Part shown: positions 36,421 through 48,929 of the stretch, piece after piece
Layout: the number at the start of each line of letters is the position of its first letter
How positions within the stretch are numbered: the stretch's first letter is position 1
From: Odobenus rosmarus divergens
Taxonomy: Eukaryota > Chordata > Mammalia > Carnivora > Odobenidae
NCBI RefSeq assembly: GCF_000321225.1
Contig: NW_004450585.1
Coordinates: forward strand, 2,721,827 to 2,785,826
DNA length: 64,000 nt
Direction of reading: 5' to 3'
The notes under the pieces: model-generated
What the model saw: the letters and a program-made list of their open reading frames with translations, nothing else
Databases searched by the model: none
Told to the model about the DNA's origin: nothing
Made by a program: the position numbers and the translations under genes

Positions 36421-37004
36421 GTGAAACATCGGTGCTCAGAGGATGGGCGTTTTCTCTTCCTCCCCCTCCCAGAGCCCTTCCTGATCATCCCAGCAAACCA
36501 GGGGAAGAATGCACAGATCACTTACCCCCTTTTCAGCACCTTTTGCCTGAAAAGTTCATGTGGTACTTCATTATATATGACTTTGTGATATATTAGCTAC
36601 TGTTGCTGAAATCTTCAGTGACTATCCAACTTTTTTGTGCATTTGGGATTGTTATTCCTGCAGCCAGACAACATTGCTTCAAATGAAGATCCTTCCCAGT
36701 GTCATCTTCTGGGGCCCCAGCAATAAACCAGGAGCGTGGTCAGTGAGTTACTCTGCCGCCCCAGGGCAGTGAGGACCTGGGGTGGGCTGGGAGGTTGGGG
36801 GTCCTGGGACAGGACAGGAGAGCTGCAGCTGCCCCCTTGGGAGACTCGCGGCCCATGTCCTGGAGAGATTCTACCATCACAAGCCACATCTCCCCTACTT
36901 CCATTTTTCCTGTCTAGGCACAGGCCGGGGAGCAGCAGGTACAGCTAATGACCGCAGGGCGAAGGGATAGGAAGGGCTCAGTAGCAGGACGCAAGCTCAC
37001 ATAC

Positions 37005-37103
37005 CTGGATGAGATAGTGGGAACATAAATTGAGAAGCTCCAACAGCTGTAGGTGACTGCCAGCAGCTAGCACATCCTGGATCACACCTGGCTCCAACAA
37101 AAT
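37005..37103 (-). CDS. KLHL32: KLHL32 internal exon, BTB end and 3-box start
   Basis: Thirty-three codons, phase 0 at both ends, beginning ILLEPGVIQDVLAAGSHLQL and ending CSHYLIQ. The pattern V-I-Q-D-V-L-A-A-x-x-L-Q-L-x-x-L-L-N-L-C is the last pair of BTB helices leading into the 3-box/BACK region, where BTB-Kelch proteins bind Cullin-3 and dimerise. The reading frame continues exactly from the BTB exon (FAYTGQ|ILLEPG) and into the BACK exon (HYLIQ|ELNSF). The donor is CAG|GTATGTG, close to consensus. The acceptor is AAAACAG, with the pyrimidine stretch set back behind an A-rich run, so it looks weak. At 99 nt the exon could be skipped without shifting the frame. Only 99 bases are coding; open frames on either side are chance. 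Confidence 0.9.
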
Positions 37104-37917
37104 CTGTTTTGTTTTTTAATAAAAAGAAAACTATCAGTGACTCAAAAATTAATGTTTAATATGCAAATCCACCACATTTAAATTGCTGCTTAACCTATGA
37201 GATGTGACTTAATACTGTACTTTATTATGGAAGTCCGTTCTTTTTTTTTCTGTTCTGATGGAGCTGTGGCCCTCACTCAAATAGCTGAGTTGTCACTTCC
37301 AGAACTCACTTCCTGCGTGTAAGGCTCTGCACTTAACCACTTATTTTTTGCAGGGGGACATGAACATTTGCAAAGAACAATATAATAGTCTCCAAATTCT
37401 GCATGTGATGGAAGTAATCTTAGAAAATCCAGAAGAACCAGATTTTAGTTTTTAAGTATATTTCACAATTTTGTAGATCACAGAAACAGCATGGTTAGCA
37501 GATACTTTAGGAAAAGGGGACTTATGTTTCCCCTTTCAATAGGAGAACAGAGGCGGCCACTACTCCATTTTATTTCTAAGTCCTACAACAGTAAACTTCA
37601 CCACAAACTTTGGTTTTTCTTTTTCTCCATCTCAGATTCTCCACTCCCTTCTATTTCAAATGGAAGATGTAGAAAAAGCATTTTCAGACTACAAGGACAT
37701 CAAGAGAAGTGGAGCATCCCAAATACACCAGTCATATCAGTTGTGCATTTTTTTTCTGGTGAAGTCCCAACTTTGTGCCTACGGTTGCCAGCTCCTGAGC
37801 TGCCGAACGGGGCTGCAGAAAAACACACAACCATGCTGATTGGATTCCCTCTACATGCATGACTGCCAGGCCCAGGGAGGCCTTCAGGGATGCTCTGCTG
37901 TCCCAACCCAGTGCAAA

Positions 37918-38107
37918 GCCCAGTGGTTCCCAAAGTCCAGTCTCGGGACCAGAAGCAGAAGCAACACCTGGGAATCTGTCACAATTGCAAATTCTTGGAT
38001 GTCTCCCCAGACCTAAATGAATCAGAAACTTTCAGGGTGAGGCCCAGCAACGAGTGTTATAACAGGCCCCTGGTGGTTCTGGTGCACAGGGAAGCCTGAG
38101 AAACCCC
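37918..38107 (+). mobile_element. MER5A-type hAT-Charlie MITE
   Basis: Starts GCCCAGTGGTTCCCAAAGTC, has 'AGCAACACCTGGGAATCTGT', 'AATGAATCAGAAACT', 'TGGTGGTTCTGGTGCACAGG' and ends 'CTGAGAAACCCC'. Confidence 0.9.
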
Positions 38108-38111
38108 GGTG

Positions 38112-39865
38112 TGATCAATTCACTCTACTTCTTCCCTCATACTCCTTTCTCCTCAAACCTCCCCCTCCTCCTTTCTCTCCTTACTCTAACCCCATGATCT
38201 TCCAAAGCCTCCCACCACCAAATCTACCAAGCCACCTACCCATATTTCTATCAGTACATTTGGTTTTACCCAACACTCCATTTGTGCCGGAGATCTCAAC
38301 CCTTCCGCCAGCAATTGTCCCCTCGCTTCCCAAAGCATTATCTGTTTGTTCTCTTTCTCCTCTTGATAACTCCCATCAGCATAAAAATATTCCTTGATAG
38401 CTCCTATCTTAAGAAATAAAAATCCCCTCCCTTGACCCCAGAGCTCCTTCCACGCCCTCCTTCACAGCAAAGTTCCTCAGGAAAGTTGTCCACATAAAAC
38501 ACCACTATTTGCTCTACTCTGTTCTCCCTGGAACCCACTCCTGTTGAGTTTTGTTCTTAATGTTCCTCTAAAAATGTCCTCATCAAGGTCACCAATGACC
38601 TCCAAATCCAATGGCCAAATCCAATAGCCATGTCTCAACATTTAATCTTACTCAAGCCAACAGCAATTAGCAAAGTCAATGTCCCTCTACTGGAACAATC
38701 TCTTCCCTTGCCTCTGTGATAGCACTCCCTCTCATGGCTTCTTCTACTTCACTAACCACTCCCTCTCCATCTCCTTCCTAACTGGTAAGCTTTGGGGACA
38801 TCCAGAACTCAGTCCCCAGATCTCTCCTTTCCTCTCTCCGCTCATTCCATTGATGATCTCATGTAATCCCATGACTTTAAAACTACCTATACTACTCATT
38901 ACACTCGGGGTTTTTTTTCTTTAGCCCCGACCTCACCTTTGCACTCCAGACTTTTATTTCCAACTGCCTATCTCCACTTGGATATCTAATGGGCAGCTCA
39001 AACTGAACATGCCCCAAACTGATCTCTTGATCCTCTCTACCAACCACCAAACCTGCTCTTATCCCAATCCCACCATCTCAGCAAACAGCAACTGCCGGTT
39101 ATTGAGGCTACAACCCCAGTCAATTCCTGTCTCCTCTTGTTTTCCTTATACCTCACATCAGCAATCATCAGCAACCCCTATTGGCTCTATCTTCCAAATA
39201 GTTCCAGAATCCAATCACCACTCAGTACTACCGCCATCACTATCATTCTTGTTTACGCCACAGTCTTCCTAGAATTGCCTCCTAACCTGTCTAACTGCTT
39301 TCTCCTTCACCCCCTCATAGTGTTTTTAATAATACAAATCAAAATGATCTTTTAAATGCATCAGTGAAATTATGTCACTCCCTTATGCAGACCTCTCCAG
39401 GGACTTTGTATCTCATTGAAAAGAAATCCAATCTTCACTATAACATAAAAGTTTCTGTGAATACCCTGAGCACCTTTGTGTCTACAACTAGCTGCTATTT
39501 TCTCTGCCTGGGTCACTCTTCCTCAAGATGCCAGCATGGCTCACTCATTCATGTCCTCTGCTCAAACCGCTGCTCAGATATCCTCTTACCTGAGAGGCCT
39601 TGTCTGGCCATCCTCGGTAAAATAGTACCTCACTCCCCAACACCCTCATTCCCTATCTCCTTTCTTTGCTTTAGTCTTCCTAGTACTTACCACCTCTGAC
39701 ATCGTACATATTTATCTATGTGATTATTTTCTGTTTCTCCACCCACAGGATAGAAGATTCAGGAGGGCAGGGACTTGGCCTATCCTATACCCCCAGCATG
39801 CAGAATAATGCCCAACACATAGTTTTCACTCCATATTGATGAATTGATTTTAATAAATTATTGGT
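38112..39865 (+). mobile_element. L2 element, about 1.75 kb, ORF2 3' part to 3' end
   Basis: In order: 'AAGGTCACCAATGACCTCCA', 'CTCCACTTGGATATCTAATG', 'CTGATCTCTTGATCCTCTC', 'ATTATGTCACTCCCTTATGC', 'CATGTCCTCTGCTCAAACCG', 'GAGAGGCCTTGTCTGGCCAT' and 'CCCAACACATAGTTTTCACT'. This is a long LINE2 tract. Open frames (for example 39,009-39,272 and 39,364-39,699) are decayed L2 ORF2. Confidence 0.9.
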
Positions 39866-39960
39866 GAACTAATTTATCTCTAGATGGATTTTTTAAATTC
39901 AGAATTACTTTCACTGATTAGTATAACATAAGGGGAAAGGGATTATAAATTATACATATA

Positions 39961-40147
39961 TTTTTTAAGATTTTTATTTATTTATTTGTCAGAGAGAGCA
40001 CACAAGCAGGGGGAGTGGCAGGCAGAGGGAGAAGCAGGCTCCCCCCTGAGCAGGGAGCTCAATGCGGGGCTGGATCCCAGGACCCCAGGATCATGACCTG
40101 AGCCAAAGGCACATGATGCTTAAACTACTGAGCCACCCAGGTGCCCC
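39961..40147 (-). mobile_element. SINEC-type SINE, minus strand
   Basis: TTTTTTAAGATTTTTATTTA ... GAGCCACCCAGGTGCCCC; flanks TATAAATTATACATA / TATATAAATTATAT. Confidence 0.94.
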
Positions 40148-42229
40148 TATATAAATTATATCTGAACTACTAACGAAATGAAAAAGCTAAACATGTGTGG
40201 CAAAAATACCAACACTCATCTCATTCGCAAAATTCTTTATAGCTTCTTTCCCATCTAGTCAGAAGGAGAAACCTGAATTTCTCTGGCTCCTCAAGGAGAG
40301 AGGCTTTGACTGACATTCAGGAAATTACTGCAGCTCCCTTCACAGAAGCAAGGATGTAGTATATTTTTGCAGAAGAGGCTTGGCCTAAGGCGCAGAACAG
40401 GGACGCGATGGATTAGAAAGGTTAGTCCAAGCCTTTAAATCCTGTCAGTTGCGCTTATTTCACACAACTGGCATTCACGATAACCTCTAAGGCTCGGTAA
40501 TGCCAAACACAAAGACAGATATCACAGACAGAGAAGATGAATACTCCAGAGCATGTGTAACACGTCTGGCAGGCTCACTCCGGGAAACCCTCGCAGGGAA
40601 TACCCGAACCGGGATTGTTTTTGCCTTTGTTTCTTGTTTTTGTTCTGTTGTTTTTCTTCTCTCATTATAACATAAGTTTTTCTAGAAGATGCTTTGGCGC
40701 AGGAAATCCCTAAGTGCACTGAAAGGACACAGTTTGGAAAGAAAAGAAGAGAGAGAGAGAGGGAGAGACAAAGGGAGAGAGAAACCTAACAAACAAAAAG
40801 CAAACCATACCAGGAAAGCTGGGTCTCACTTATGGAAACAGAACAAGTGTTGGCAAAGCCCTGCTTGCACTGGAGTCTTTCAAATTGAGCTCTGTTATCT
40901 TCGGTGACTGGTTGTTCTAATATATTCTTCCAGAGAATTTGTGTTTGGGCAGGAATACAAAGAAAAGTTTGATCTCCTCAGTTTCCAGTACGGTGAATGC
41001 GCCCATCACCCGCCTGGAAGAACTGGCCGAAAACAGCCTTCTGCAAAAGGAAGGGATCGCAAACTCACCCGTTTGCCGAGGACAACTAAGGTGGCTAAGT
41101 TTAAGTGCTACAAAGCACATGCTGGTTACATTTAGGCCTTTCAGAATCATGTACCCATCAGCATCTGGTCCGGCACTCTGAGCAGGACAGACGGGAGGAA
41201 GGGTCACTGAGGACCACTGATGGGAAGGGCCGCATCACTCACCTGCTTGGGTGGAAGCAGAGCTGGGGCTTCTTCAGACTGGACGAAGGAATTTTGATGC
41301 AGTCTTGGGGGGTGTGTGAATGCCTCTTGTTGACGGGTCATGTGGATGGAATATTTTCTCCCTGTCATCCACTCACACCTGACCTCTGGAGGGCAGAATA
41401 CAGGACGCTGATCTGGAAAGAGGGGAGCCGGACAGTGCCGGCTGGGGAGGTGACGATCTCATTCTGGAACCTCTCCAGCAGTTGGTGGCAAGCTAGGTCA
41501 CATGAACTAAGGTCCACATCTGGCTCCTACCCCAAATGCTGAGACTCAGCCCTCGTTTTGATCAAATGGGGATAAGAACTCATTAGTGGCTATGGTCAGG
41601 GCGACATGGGTGGTCTGACAAACTTTTAATAGAAGTGAAAGCCACAGCTGCAGCAGAGGGTGGTGGTCTCTAAAGATACCAGTGAGAGTTCTTACCTCAG
41701 CATTCAGTCATGAGGTTGGTCCAATTGGCCCCCTGGAAGGAGGCACTCTTGAAAACTCAGCCCAGATGTGTCCCCCGGCCACTAATCTAAGCAGCGTTGG
41801 AAGCGGAGAGCTGAATTTGCACAATCTCTAATGAAAGCCCTCCAAACTGGAATGAAAGCCCTCCAAAAAGGACTCCTGGTCCCAATAACCTCAGGCAGGA
41901 CATGGGGCCAGAAAACTGAAAGAGGAGAGTGGAGGCTGAGGTGAGATTCTGCACAAGGCATGATGAGATAGGCGATCCCCCTCAACCCAGACTCACCCAG
42001 CCGGGCTCTGGGAGAGCGGAGTCAGCCTGACGGAGCACACAATCCCCAGTGGGTCCCGGAGTTTCCTTCTTCACTCCTCCTCCCACATCACCAAGCATCC
42101 ACCCTCTTAATTCTGTCTTCTTGTTCTTTTTCTTCTCTTTATTTTCTCTCTTTTACCATGCTTCTTGGATTAGCTACTGGTAGGGACTGCCTTTAATAAC
42201 CATGGCAAGTCTCGGTGTGACCTTTTATC

Positions 42230-42417
42230 CCCCCCCCCTTTTTTTGAGAGAGAGAGAGAGAGAAGAAGAGGGAGAGAGAGAGAAGAGAGAGAATCTTAAG
42301 CAGGCTCCACACCCAGCTTGGAGCCTGACGCGGGGCTCAATCTCATGACCCTGAGATCATGACCCAAGCCAAAATCAAGAGTCAGATGCTTAACGGACTG
42401 AACCACCCAGATGCCCC
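42230..42417 (-). mobile_element. SINEC-type SINE, older subtype, minus strand
   Basis: GA-rich tract after a C/T run, body ATCATGACCCAAGCC and AAAATCAAGAGTCAGATGCT, head GAACCACCCAGATGCCCC. Flanks share GTGTGACCTTTT (42,216 and 42,421). Confidence 0.92.
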
Positions 42418-42999
42418 TCAGTGTGACCTTTTTCCCGCCTTATGAACAGATGTATTGGCATCTTCAGGAAATTTTGTATCTTGGTTCTTCAAAGCTTTCT
42501 TCTTCATTTTTTCCTTAGGAGACTTTTAAGTCACTTACTTCTAGATGTGTAGATGGGGTAGCCTGAAGGAGTTGAGCATGTGAAAGCCAGACAATTAAGA
42601 TCTCCACCAAACATGTATCTGTGCACACAGGAGCATAAGGCCTCTGGCTAGCATTGCTACAACAGCAAATTAGATGGGCTTAATACGATTGATAAGAATA
42701 AATGAGCACATTTTTCTTGCTTTCATGCTTTGTTTCTTTGGGTTTTTTTTTTTTCCTGTATAGTATAGTGAAATGGCAAATTATTACAATTTTGAATGTC
42801 TAAATTATCACGTAAATTGAATACAACAATGCAAATAACTTTCAAATGATCAAATATTTAAGACACATAAATAAAATCATTTATATAAAGCTTTTCAAGA
42901 GACTTCTTATAGACAGAATATGAATCATAAGATCTGGCTATGAGAAACTGCCATCAAGTTAGATTTTGTTTCAAAGCTGTTAGACTAAGGATTTCCTAC

Positions 43000-43013
43000 C
43001 CACCAGGTGGCGC
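43000..43013 (+). promoter_or_regulatory. CTCF-like motif, perfect core
   Basis: CCACCAGGTGGCGC matches all 14 positions of CCASYAGRKGGCRS. It lies in unique intron, not in a recognised repeat. Confidence 0.5.
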
Positions 43014-43320
43014 CTATGTTTAAAGCAAAATTATTTTCTAACTTACTCCAGTATTGTAGCTCTATCGTTGACACCTTAAGTTTATTTTTGAGAACGAACA
43101 AAATAATTCAAGTAAGGATAATAAAACATATAAATTCTACTTTCTAAATGTCTCTATTATTTGGGGAAATGTTCATAAATTTTTGTTGAAGTGCTCCATC
43201 TGAGCAATACTGTTTAGAATTCAGTAGCTCTCCATAAACCATGCCTCCCCAATTTCCGGATATAGCTCAAAATTTGTGTCCTTGTATTCAGAAACTATCA
43301 TGATATGGCCACAACCTACT

Positions 43321-43507
43321 TTTTTAAAAAATGTTTTTTATTTATTTGAGAGAGAGAGCGATAGATCACCAGCAGGGGGGAAGGGCTGAGGGAGAAGCAG
43401 ACTCTGGCACTGAGCAGGGATCCTGATGCGGGACTCGATCCCAGGACCCTGGGATCATGACTCAAGCTGAAGGCAGGTGCTTAACCGACTGAGCCACCCA
43501 GGCGTCA
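43321..43507 (-). mobile_element. SINEC-type SINE, minus strand
   Basis: ATGTTTTTTATTTATTTGAG ... GAGCCACCCAGGCGTC. Target duplication not clear. Confidence 0.92.
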
Positions 43508-43714
43508 TTTCCAATCCCACTGCTCTCCACACTGAAGCAGTACTCTTTTCTCCTTGAATGCCCTCCTGACTTCTTCAGTCTCCCTATTTCAAAATCCTAC
43601 TCATTCAAGATGTAACTCTAAGTTCATTACTTATACAAAGCTTTGCAAGATCTTCCCTCACCCTAACCTCCACCTGGATTAATCTCCTGGACTCCCAACT
43701 ACCACAGATGCATA

Positions 43715-43885
43715 GTGAACTAAGTCCATGGGATCTAAGTCACACTGCCTGATTTCAAATCCTGGCTCCGATACTTGCTGGCAGAACGAGATCAGGAAAA
43801 CCATTCAATTCTATGTGCCTCGGTGTCCTCATCTATACAATGAAAATAATATTTATATCAAAAGATGGTCTTAAGGACTGAGAAA
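43715..43885 (+). repeat. MIR-like SINE
   Basis: 'CTGATTTCAAATCCTGGCTC', 'ATTCTATGTGCCTCGGTGTC', 'CATCTATACAATGAAAATAA' are MIR phrases. Confidence 0.8.
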
Positions 43886-45304
43886 ATGCATATGTATCGT
43901 TACAACTGTGTATGGCTATGTGTCAACAAAATGGCTTTAAACAAGTATGGGACTGACTTTTCTCACAAAATGTATTAGGCGGCTTGGAGTGCCAACAAAC
44001 CAGACTTCTTGTATTTTCCTATTTGGCCAATCTTAGCCCATGGTTTCATGGTCACAAAGTGGCTACTCTACCTCCAGGCATTGCATTTGCATTCAAAGCA
44101 TTAAGAAAAGAGAGGGCAAAAACCAAACCCATAGCTGGAAAAGAACCTGGGAAATGGAATTTTTACAGTTACATACACTATTGTGCCAAATCAAATTGTT
44201 ATTTTCTATAAAGAAAAAAGAGGGCACAGATATTGTGTAGGCAACCAGAGTGCGGGTCATGACTCTTAGCACAGAATCTATTTATGGTAAATCAGTGATA
44301 AATGCCAACTATTATTTGGGTCTTTCTCATGCAACTGAGTGTTTTTGCCCTGAGTGGGTTATGTGTGTGTCCCTTAGTTTTACCTACGACACCTCGGTCC
44401 ATCCTCTTTCATGTTCATTGCTGGTGAACATGCTACAAGAGCACTCTAGATTTACTTACTAAAGAAATTCACAGGCTTGAAAAATACAGTTCCTGAGGAA
44501 AATGTGAAAAGATGTCAAAAGCCTCTACGGAGGAGCCTGGTCACATGCTAATCCTTATCAAGGATTATCTAATTGAAGGAGTTAAATAAAAGGACACAAA
44601 AGACATTTCAATAACAGTCGTAAATAATATGTTTATATAAAGGTAACCTTTGGGTTGGGTGAGGTATAGAATGAATCTGTGATTTGATCACTGATTCTTT
44701 AAGATACAAATTTTGTCAGGTGGCTGTCTTCCAGACATACTAGTACACTTACACACATTTTTAAAAGAGCTCAATATCAACCTTTAAAAATACTAATTTA
44801 TCTTAAATTTATTTGAAAAAAAAAATCAACTTTTCCATGTATTAGAATATGAAAAAAGGGAAAACAGATTGGATTTTCCTGATCTTTTTAAAGAATGTTA
44901 TAAACCACAGAGGTAAAAAATAATAAAAATATCCTAGTAAAAAAAATGTGGACATCACTTTGAGATTCTATTATTTTTCTTCACATGTTTACACATCCTC
45001 ATTTGGTTCATTTGAAATTTCTCATGTTCCAGACAGGTTGCAGAAGCATAACCTTCTCTAAGATGCCAAGAAGAAATCTGAGAATAGGTAAGACACTAAT
45101 ACTACATTCCCAGGGAAACTACATGCTGCCCTCCCTTGCAAAAATTTCACGTATGACCATTAATACAATTTTGAGGATGTCCCCATCTATCGATGCTGCT
45201 AGAACTGGTTCTTCCTTTCTTACTCTAGGACATGCAGCAGGATGATGGATGACATACTCCAGCTAGGTGCTAGAGTAGAGACAGAAGAAAAAAAATCAAA
45301 TGGA

Positions 45305-46170
45305 ATCATTAAGCTGTGGTATAATTAATGCTAAGAGTGGTAGGCACAGAGGGTTGTCAGAGTACTTGGCTGGAGACGATTCATTTCATTGAACCTGTGA
45401 AATAATTCTTCATATGAAAAAACTTGGTCCTTTTATAAACTCCCCCCCCCCCCGCTTTTTTTTGGCCCTTCTCCATTAGCTTGATCCTGGCATTTCAAAG
45501 CTTTGAGATCAATAGTTCTGTCAGATAGTCAATTCCAACATAGTTTTCTTCATTATGTTTAAATTAACAAAATACATTATTTAACAAAATGTAAAGCTAA
45601 ATTATACATACTTACACTACCTAGAAAAATATGGCCTAATTATTTGAAAAAGTAGAACAAATTTTTGGTAGTTTCTAAGAGAAAGAAGCAAACGCAGCAA
45701 TTAAATATAATGAAACATGAAAGTCATTACAGGTTATAAGAAAAGCCAAATTAAATATTAAGACTTACTTTTATAACCAGTGCTCTTTCAAGTGTGATGA
45801 ACACGGGAGGTTTCATGCCACAGAGTTTTATTAGTGAAGCTGGGCTTCCTCATACAGAGCTAGTTTTTTACAATGCTAATACGACCAAACAAGAAAGAAA
45901 CATTACTTAAAAGTATTGATGCCCGAAAATGGTTAGGCCTCTGAAAGAATGAATAGGGTTGATTCCATTGTTTCTTTATAGTTGGCTCCCCTTTGTCACT
46001 GCTAGGTGCTCAAGCGCAAATAAAAACAAAGAGCCGGACAAAATGATTACACTGTGAGGTGATTTATGCTAAAACAGTGGTGGGCACAGAAGGCCAGAGA
46101 AGCACTTGCCTGGGAATGCCTAATTTCATGGAAGGAAGCTGTGAAATATTTTTTCCCCTGAAAAATATCA
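45305..46170 (+). repeat. Dispersed duplicate pair of about 120 bp
   Basis: 45,305-45,425 and 46,047-46,170 share the order 'TTAATGCTAAGAGTGGTAGG' / 'TTATGCTAAAACAGTGGTGG', 'GCACAGAGGG' / 'GCACAGAAGG', 'ACTTGGCTGG' / 'ACTTGCCTGG' and 'CTGTGAAATAATTCTT' / 'CTGTGAAATATTTTTT'. I do not recognise the family with confidence. Direct orientation, about 740 bp apart. Confidence 0.55.
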
Positions 46171-46499
46171 TTAATATCCAATTTCATTTGGGAAATCCCT
46201 TGTATTTGCTTATAAAGAATGGAGGCATAATATGGCCATGGGGTCCATTGTAGGAATGTGGGCAAGTCATTGACATGTTTGTTTTTAGCACTGTTATATA
46301 AAAAACAGGAGATGACCACTACCTACCTGCATAAAGTCTACATAAGGGCAAAATGAGATAACCCAGGTACAATTCTCAGACTAACATCTGGCATGTTTTA
46401 AAAGAATTAAAAAAAAAGAGTAGCTGCTTTTTAAAATTATTGTTGTTGTCAATTCCATGAACAAATAAATCTACTTCACAGATAACAACTCCCTATTTC

Positions 46500-46655
46500 C
46501 AGTGTTTACACACTGCTTTCTATGTACCTACTACGTACCCTTGTGGGGTAATTTCATAGGTTTTCTTTCCTTCTTACAACCTTCCCCGCTCCTCACTCCT
46601 GCAAGGTTAATATTATCCCCACAAGGCAAATGAAGAAACCGAGGGCAAAGGAATT
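46500..46655 (+). repeat. MIR-like SINE
   Basis: 'CTTTCTATGTACCTACTACG', 'TATTATCCCCACAAGGCAAA' and 'GAAGAAACCGAGGGCAAAGG' fit the MIR 3' half. Confidence 0.75.
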
Positions 46656-47210
46656 CACCCATTCAATTAGCAAACCTTTTCTGACTGTCTACAGTATTCC
46701 AGGCACCTTTCTGGGGACTGCGGCTATGACAACAAGACAAACAAGTTCCCTCATTGCGTGGTACTCAGAGTCTATGTTTGAGCCAACCAGGTGGACTTGG
46801 AGAGTGACCGCTGACTAGAGTAAAACAAAGGAAGAAACAGGTCTAGAGGAAGAATCGAGAGAGTTCCATTTGGGGTATATGTTAAGTTTATGATGCTTAT
46901 TAGTCACCTGAATGGAGTTATCAAGTCGACAGAAAGGCATCAGTCTAGTTGGCAAACTACAAGCCCCATACCAAATCTTCCTATCACATATTTTTATATG
47001 ACCTTGAGCTAAAACAGTTTAAGAAAAAAAATTTTACTTGCATTTTTAAAAATTTAATTTTATTTTTTCTAATAAACTTGATTAGATGTTGTGTTAGGAG
47101 GCATGCAAACATTAATCTCACTGCACATCTGCATTGGAGGAGCTCTTGGGGTGACCAGTTGCACTGTCAATGAGCAGTCATATTTTGAAAGGCATCTTTT
47201 TTTCTGGGCA

Positions 47211-47486
47211 TTACATCTCAACAGTGGGCTTAAAATATTCGGGAAATTGGGTTGCAAACAGATGTGCTGTCATCCAGGCTTTCTTGTTCCAGTTGCTGAG
47301 CACAGGAAGAGTAGATTTAGCATCATTCTGAAGGGCCCTGGGATTTTCAGAATGGTCAGTGAACACTGGCTTCAACGTAAGATCACCAGCTGCATTAGCC
47401 CCTGACAAGAGAGTCAGCCCGTTCTTTGAAGGCTTAAAGCCAGGCACTGACTTCTCTTCTCTAGCTATGAAAGTCCTTGATGGCAC
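47211..47486 (-). pseudogene. Tigger1 transposase remnant
   Basis: A 91-codon open piece of the DDE transposase of Tigger1, related to domesticated TIGD proteins. The frame breaks on both sides, and the next piece upstream is frameshifted, so no enzyme is made. Confidence 0.88.
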
Positions 47487-48410
47487 AAGACTGTTTTGTC
47501 TACATTGAATATCTGTTGTTTGGTGTTTCCACCTTCATGAATTATCTAAGCTAGATATTCTGGAGAACTTGTTGCAGCTTCTACATCAGTACTTACTGCT
47601 TCACCTTGCACTTCGATGTTATGAAGACAGCTTCTTTCCTTCAACCTCTTGAACCAACTTCTGCTAGCTTTGAACTTTTATTCTGCAGCTTCCTCACTTC
47701 TCTCCACCTTCACAGAATTGAAGAGAGTTAAGATCTTGCTCTGGAGTAGGCTTTGGCTTAAGGGAATGTTGTAGCTGGTCTGATCATCTCTCCAGACCAC
47801 TAAAATCTTCTCCATATCAGCAATTAGGTCATTTTGCTTTCTTATCATTCATGTATTGTTCACTGGAGTAGCACTTTTAATTTCCCTCAAGAGGAAATTC
47901 ACAACTTGGCTAATCGTTTTGTGCAAGAGGCCTAGCTTTTGGCCTGTCTTGGTTTTCAACATGCCTTACTCATTAAGATTAATTATGTCTAGCTTGCAAT
48001 TCTTCCTGTCACCTGAACACTTAGAGCATAGGGAGATTAACTGGCTTAATTTCAACAGAAAGAGGCCCAAAGAGAAGAGAGACAGAGGGAATGGCCAGTC
48101 AGTGGAACAGTCAGAACACATACAACATTTATCAATGAAGTTTGTGGTGTTATATGGGTGTGGTTCATGACACCCCAAAACAATTACAATCGTAACAACA
48201 AAGATCACTGATCACAGATCACTGTAACAAATACAAATAATCATGAAAAAGTATGGAATGTTACAAGAATTATCAGAATGTGACACAGAGACACAAAGTA
48301 AGCAAATACTATTCAGAAAATGGCACCAAGAGACTTGCTGGACACAGACTTCCAACAAACTTTCAACTGGTAAAAAACAAAAACAAAAACAAAAACCACA
48401 GTATCTGTAG

Positions 48411-48626
48411 GGGTCCCTGGGTGGCTCAGTCATTTGAGCATTCGACTCTTGATTTCAGCTCATGTCATGATCTCAAGGTCATGGGATCAGGCCCCACATC
48501 TGGCTCCACACTCAGCATGGAGTCTGCTTGAGGATCTCTCTCTCCCTCTGCCCCTCCCCCCACTCATGTACATGTACATCTCTCTTTCTCGTTAATAAAT
48601 AAATAAATAAATAAAATATTTAAAAA
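48411..48626 (+). mobile_element. SINEC-type SINE in Tigger1
   Basis: GGGTCCCTGGGTGGCTCAGT head, (AAATAAAT)n tail; ACAGTATCT[G/A] at 48,398 and 48,627 is the target duplication. Confidence 0.94.
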
Positions 48627-48929
48627 ACAGTATCTACGAAGTGCAACAAAGTGAAGCACAATAAAACGAAGCATGCCTATAGTATGTGATGTGAAAAAGA
48701 TATGAAATTTAAATATCAGTCATTCCATTTACTGGAACATAGCTCATTTATCTATATATTTGTCTCTGGCTCTTTTCATGCTACAACACAGGGTTGAGTA
48801 GTTGCAACAGTGCTTTATGTGGCCTGCAAAGACTAATTCTTTACTATCTGACCCTACAAAGAGAAAGTTTTCCAATTCCTGATCTGGAGTGTAAATAGGG
48901 GCTGGGAGTCAATAGCATAATATTGTACA

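Larger units (their letters stand above)
7081..37004 (-). other. KLHL32: KLHL32 intron between the 33-codon and BACK exons, 29,924 bp
   Basis: Defined by the acceptor at 7,081-7,083 and the donor at 37,003-37,004. The repeats inside are listed separately. Stretches where I see no recognisable element are 7,530-8,200, 9,670-10,940, 11,155-11,780, 17,400-18,185, 18,570-19,837, 21,190-21,715, 23,540-25,520, 25,710-26,800, 30,340-31,365, 31,720-33,590, 34,430-34,520, 34,770-36,300 and 36,420-37,004. They are AT-rich single-copy-looking intron with scattered short open frames that show no coding signature. Confidence 0.8.
47085..48680 (-). mobile_element. Tigger1-type (TcMar-Tigger) DNA transposon, 3' part missing
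   Basis: Reverse strand starts with a terminal repeat (TAGGCATGCTTCGTTTTATT) at about 48,680 and runs through the transposase. Its peptide [18 protein letters not shown] (47,430-47,486) and [20 protein letters not shown] are clear Tigger1 signatures, and it stops near the position expected for 'FMPANTTS'. The consensus is about 2.4 kb, so the right end is absent. A SINE (48,411-48,626) splits the terminal repeat from the body. Confidence 0.93.

Noticed and set aside
41105..41542. 145-codon open frame in unique intron
   Set aside because: No family resemblance, no splice sites, and part of it looks like MIR sequence near its end.
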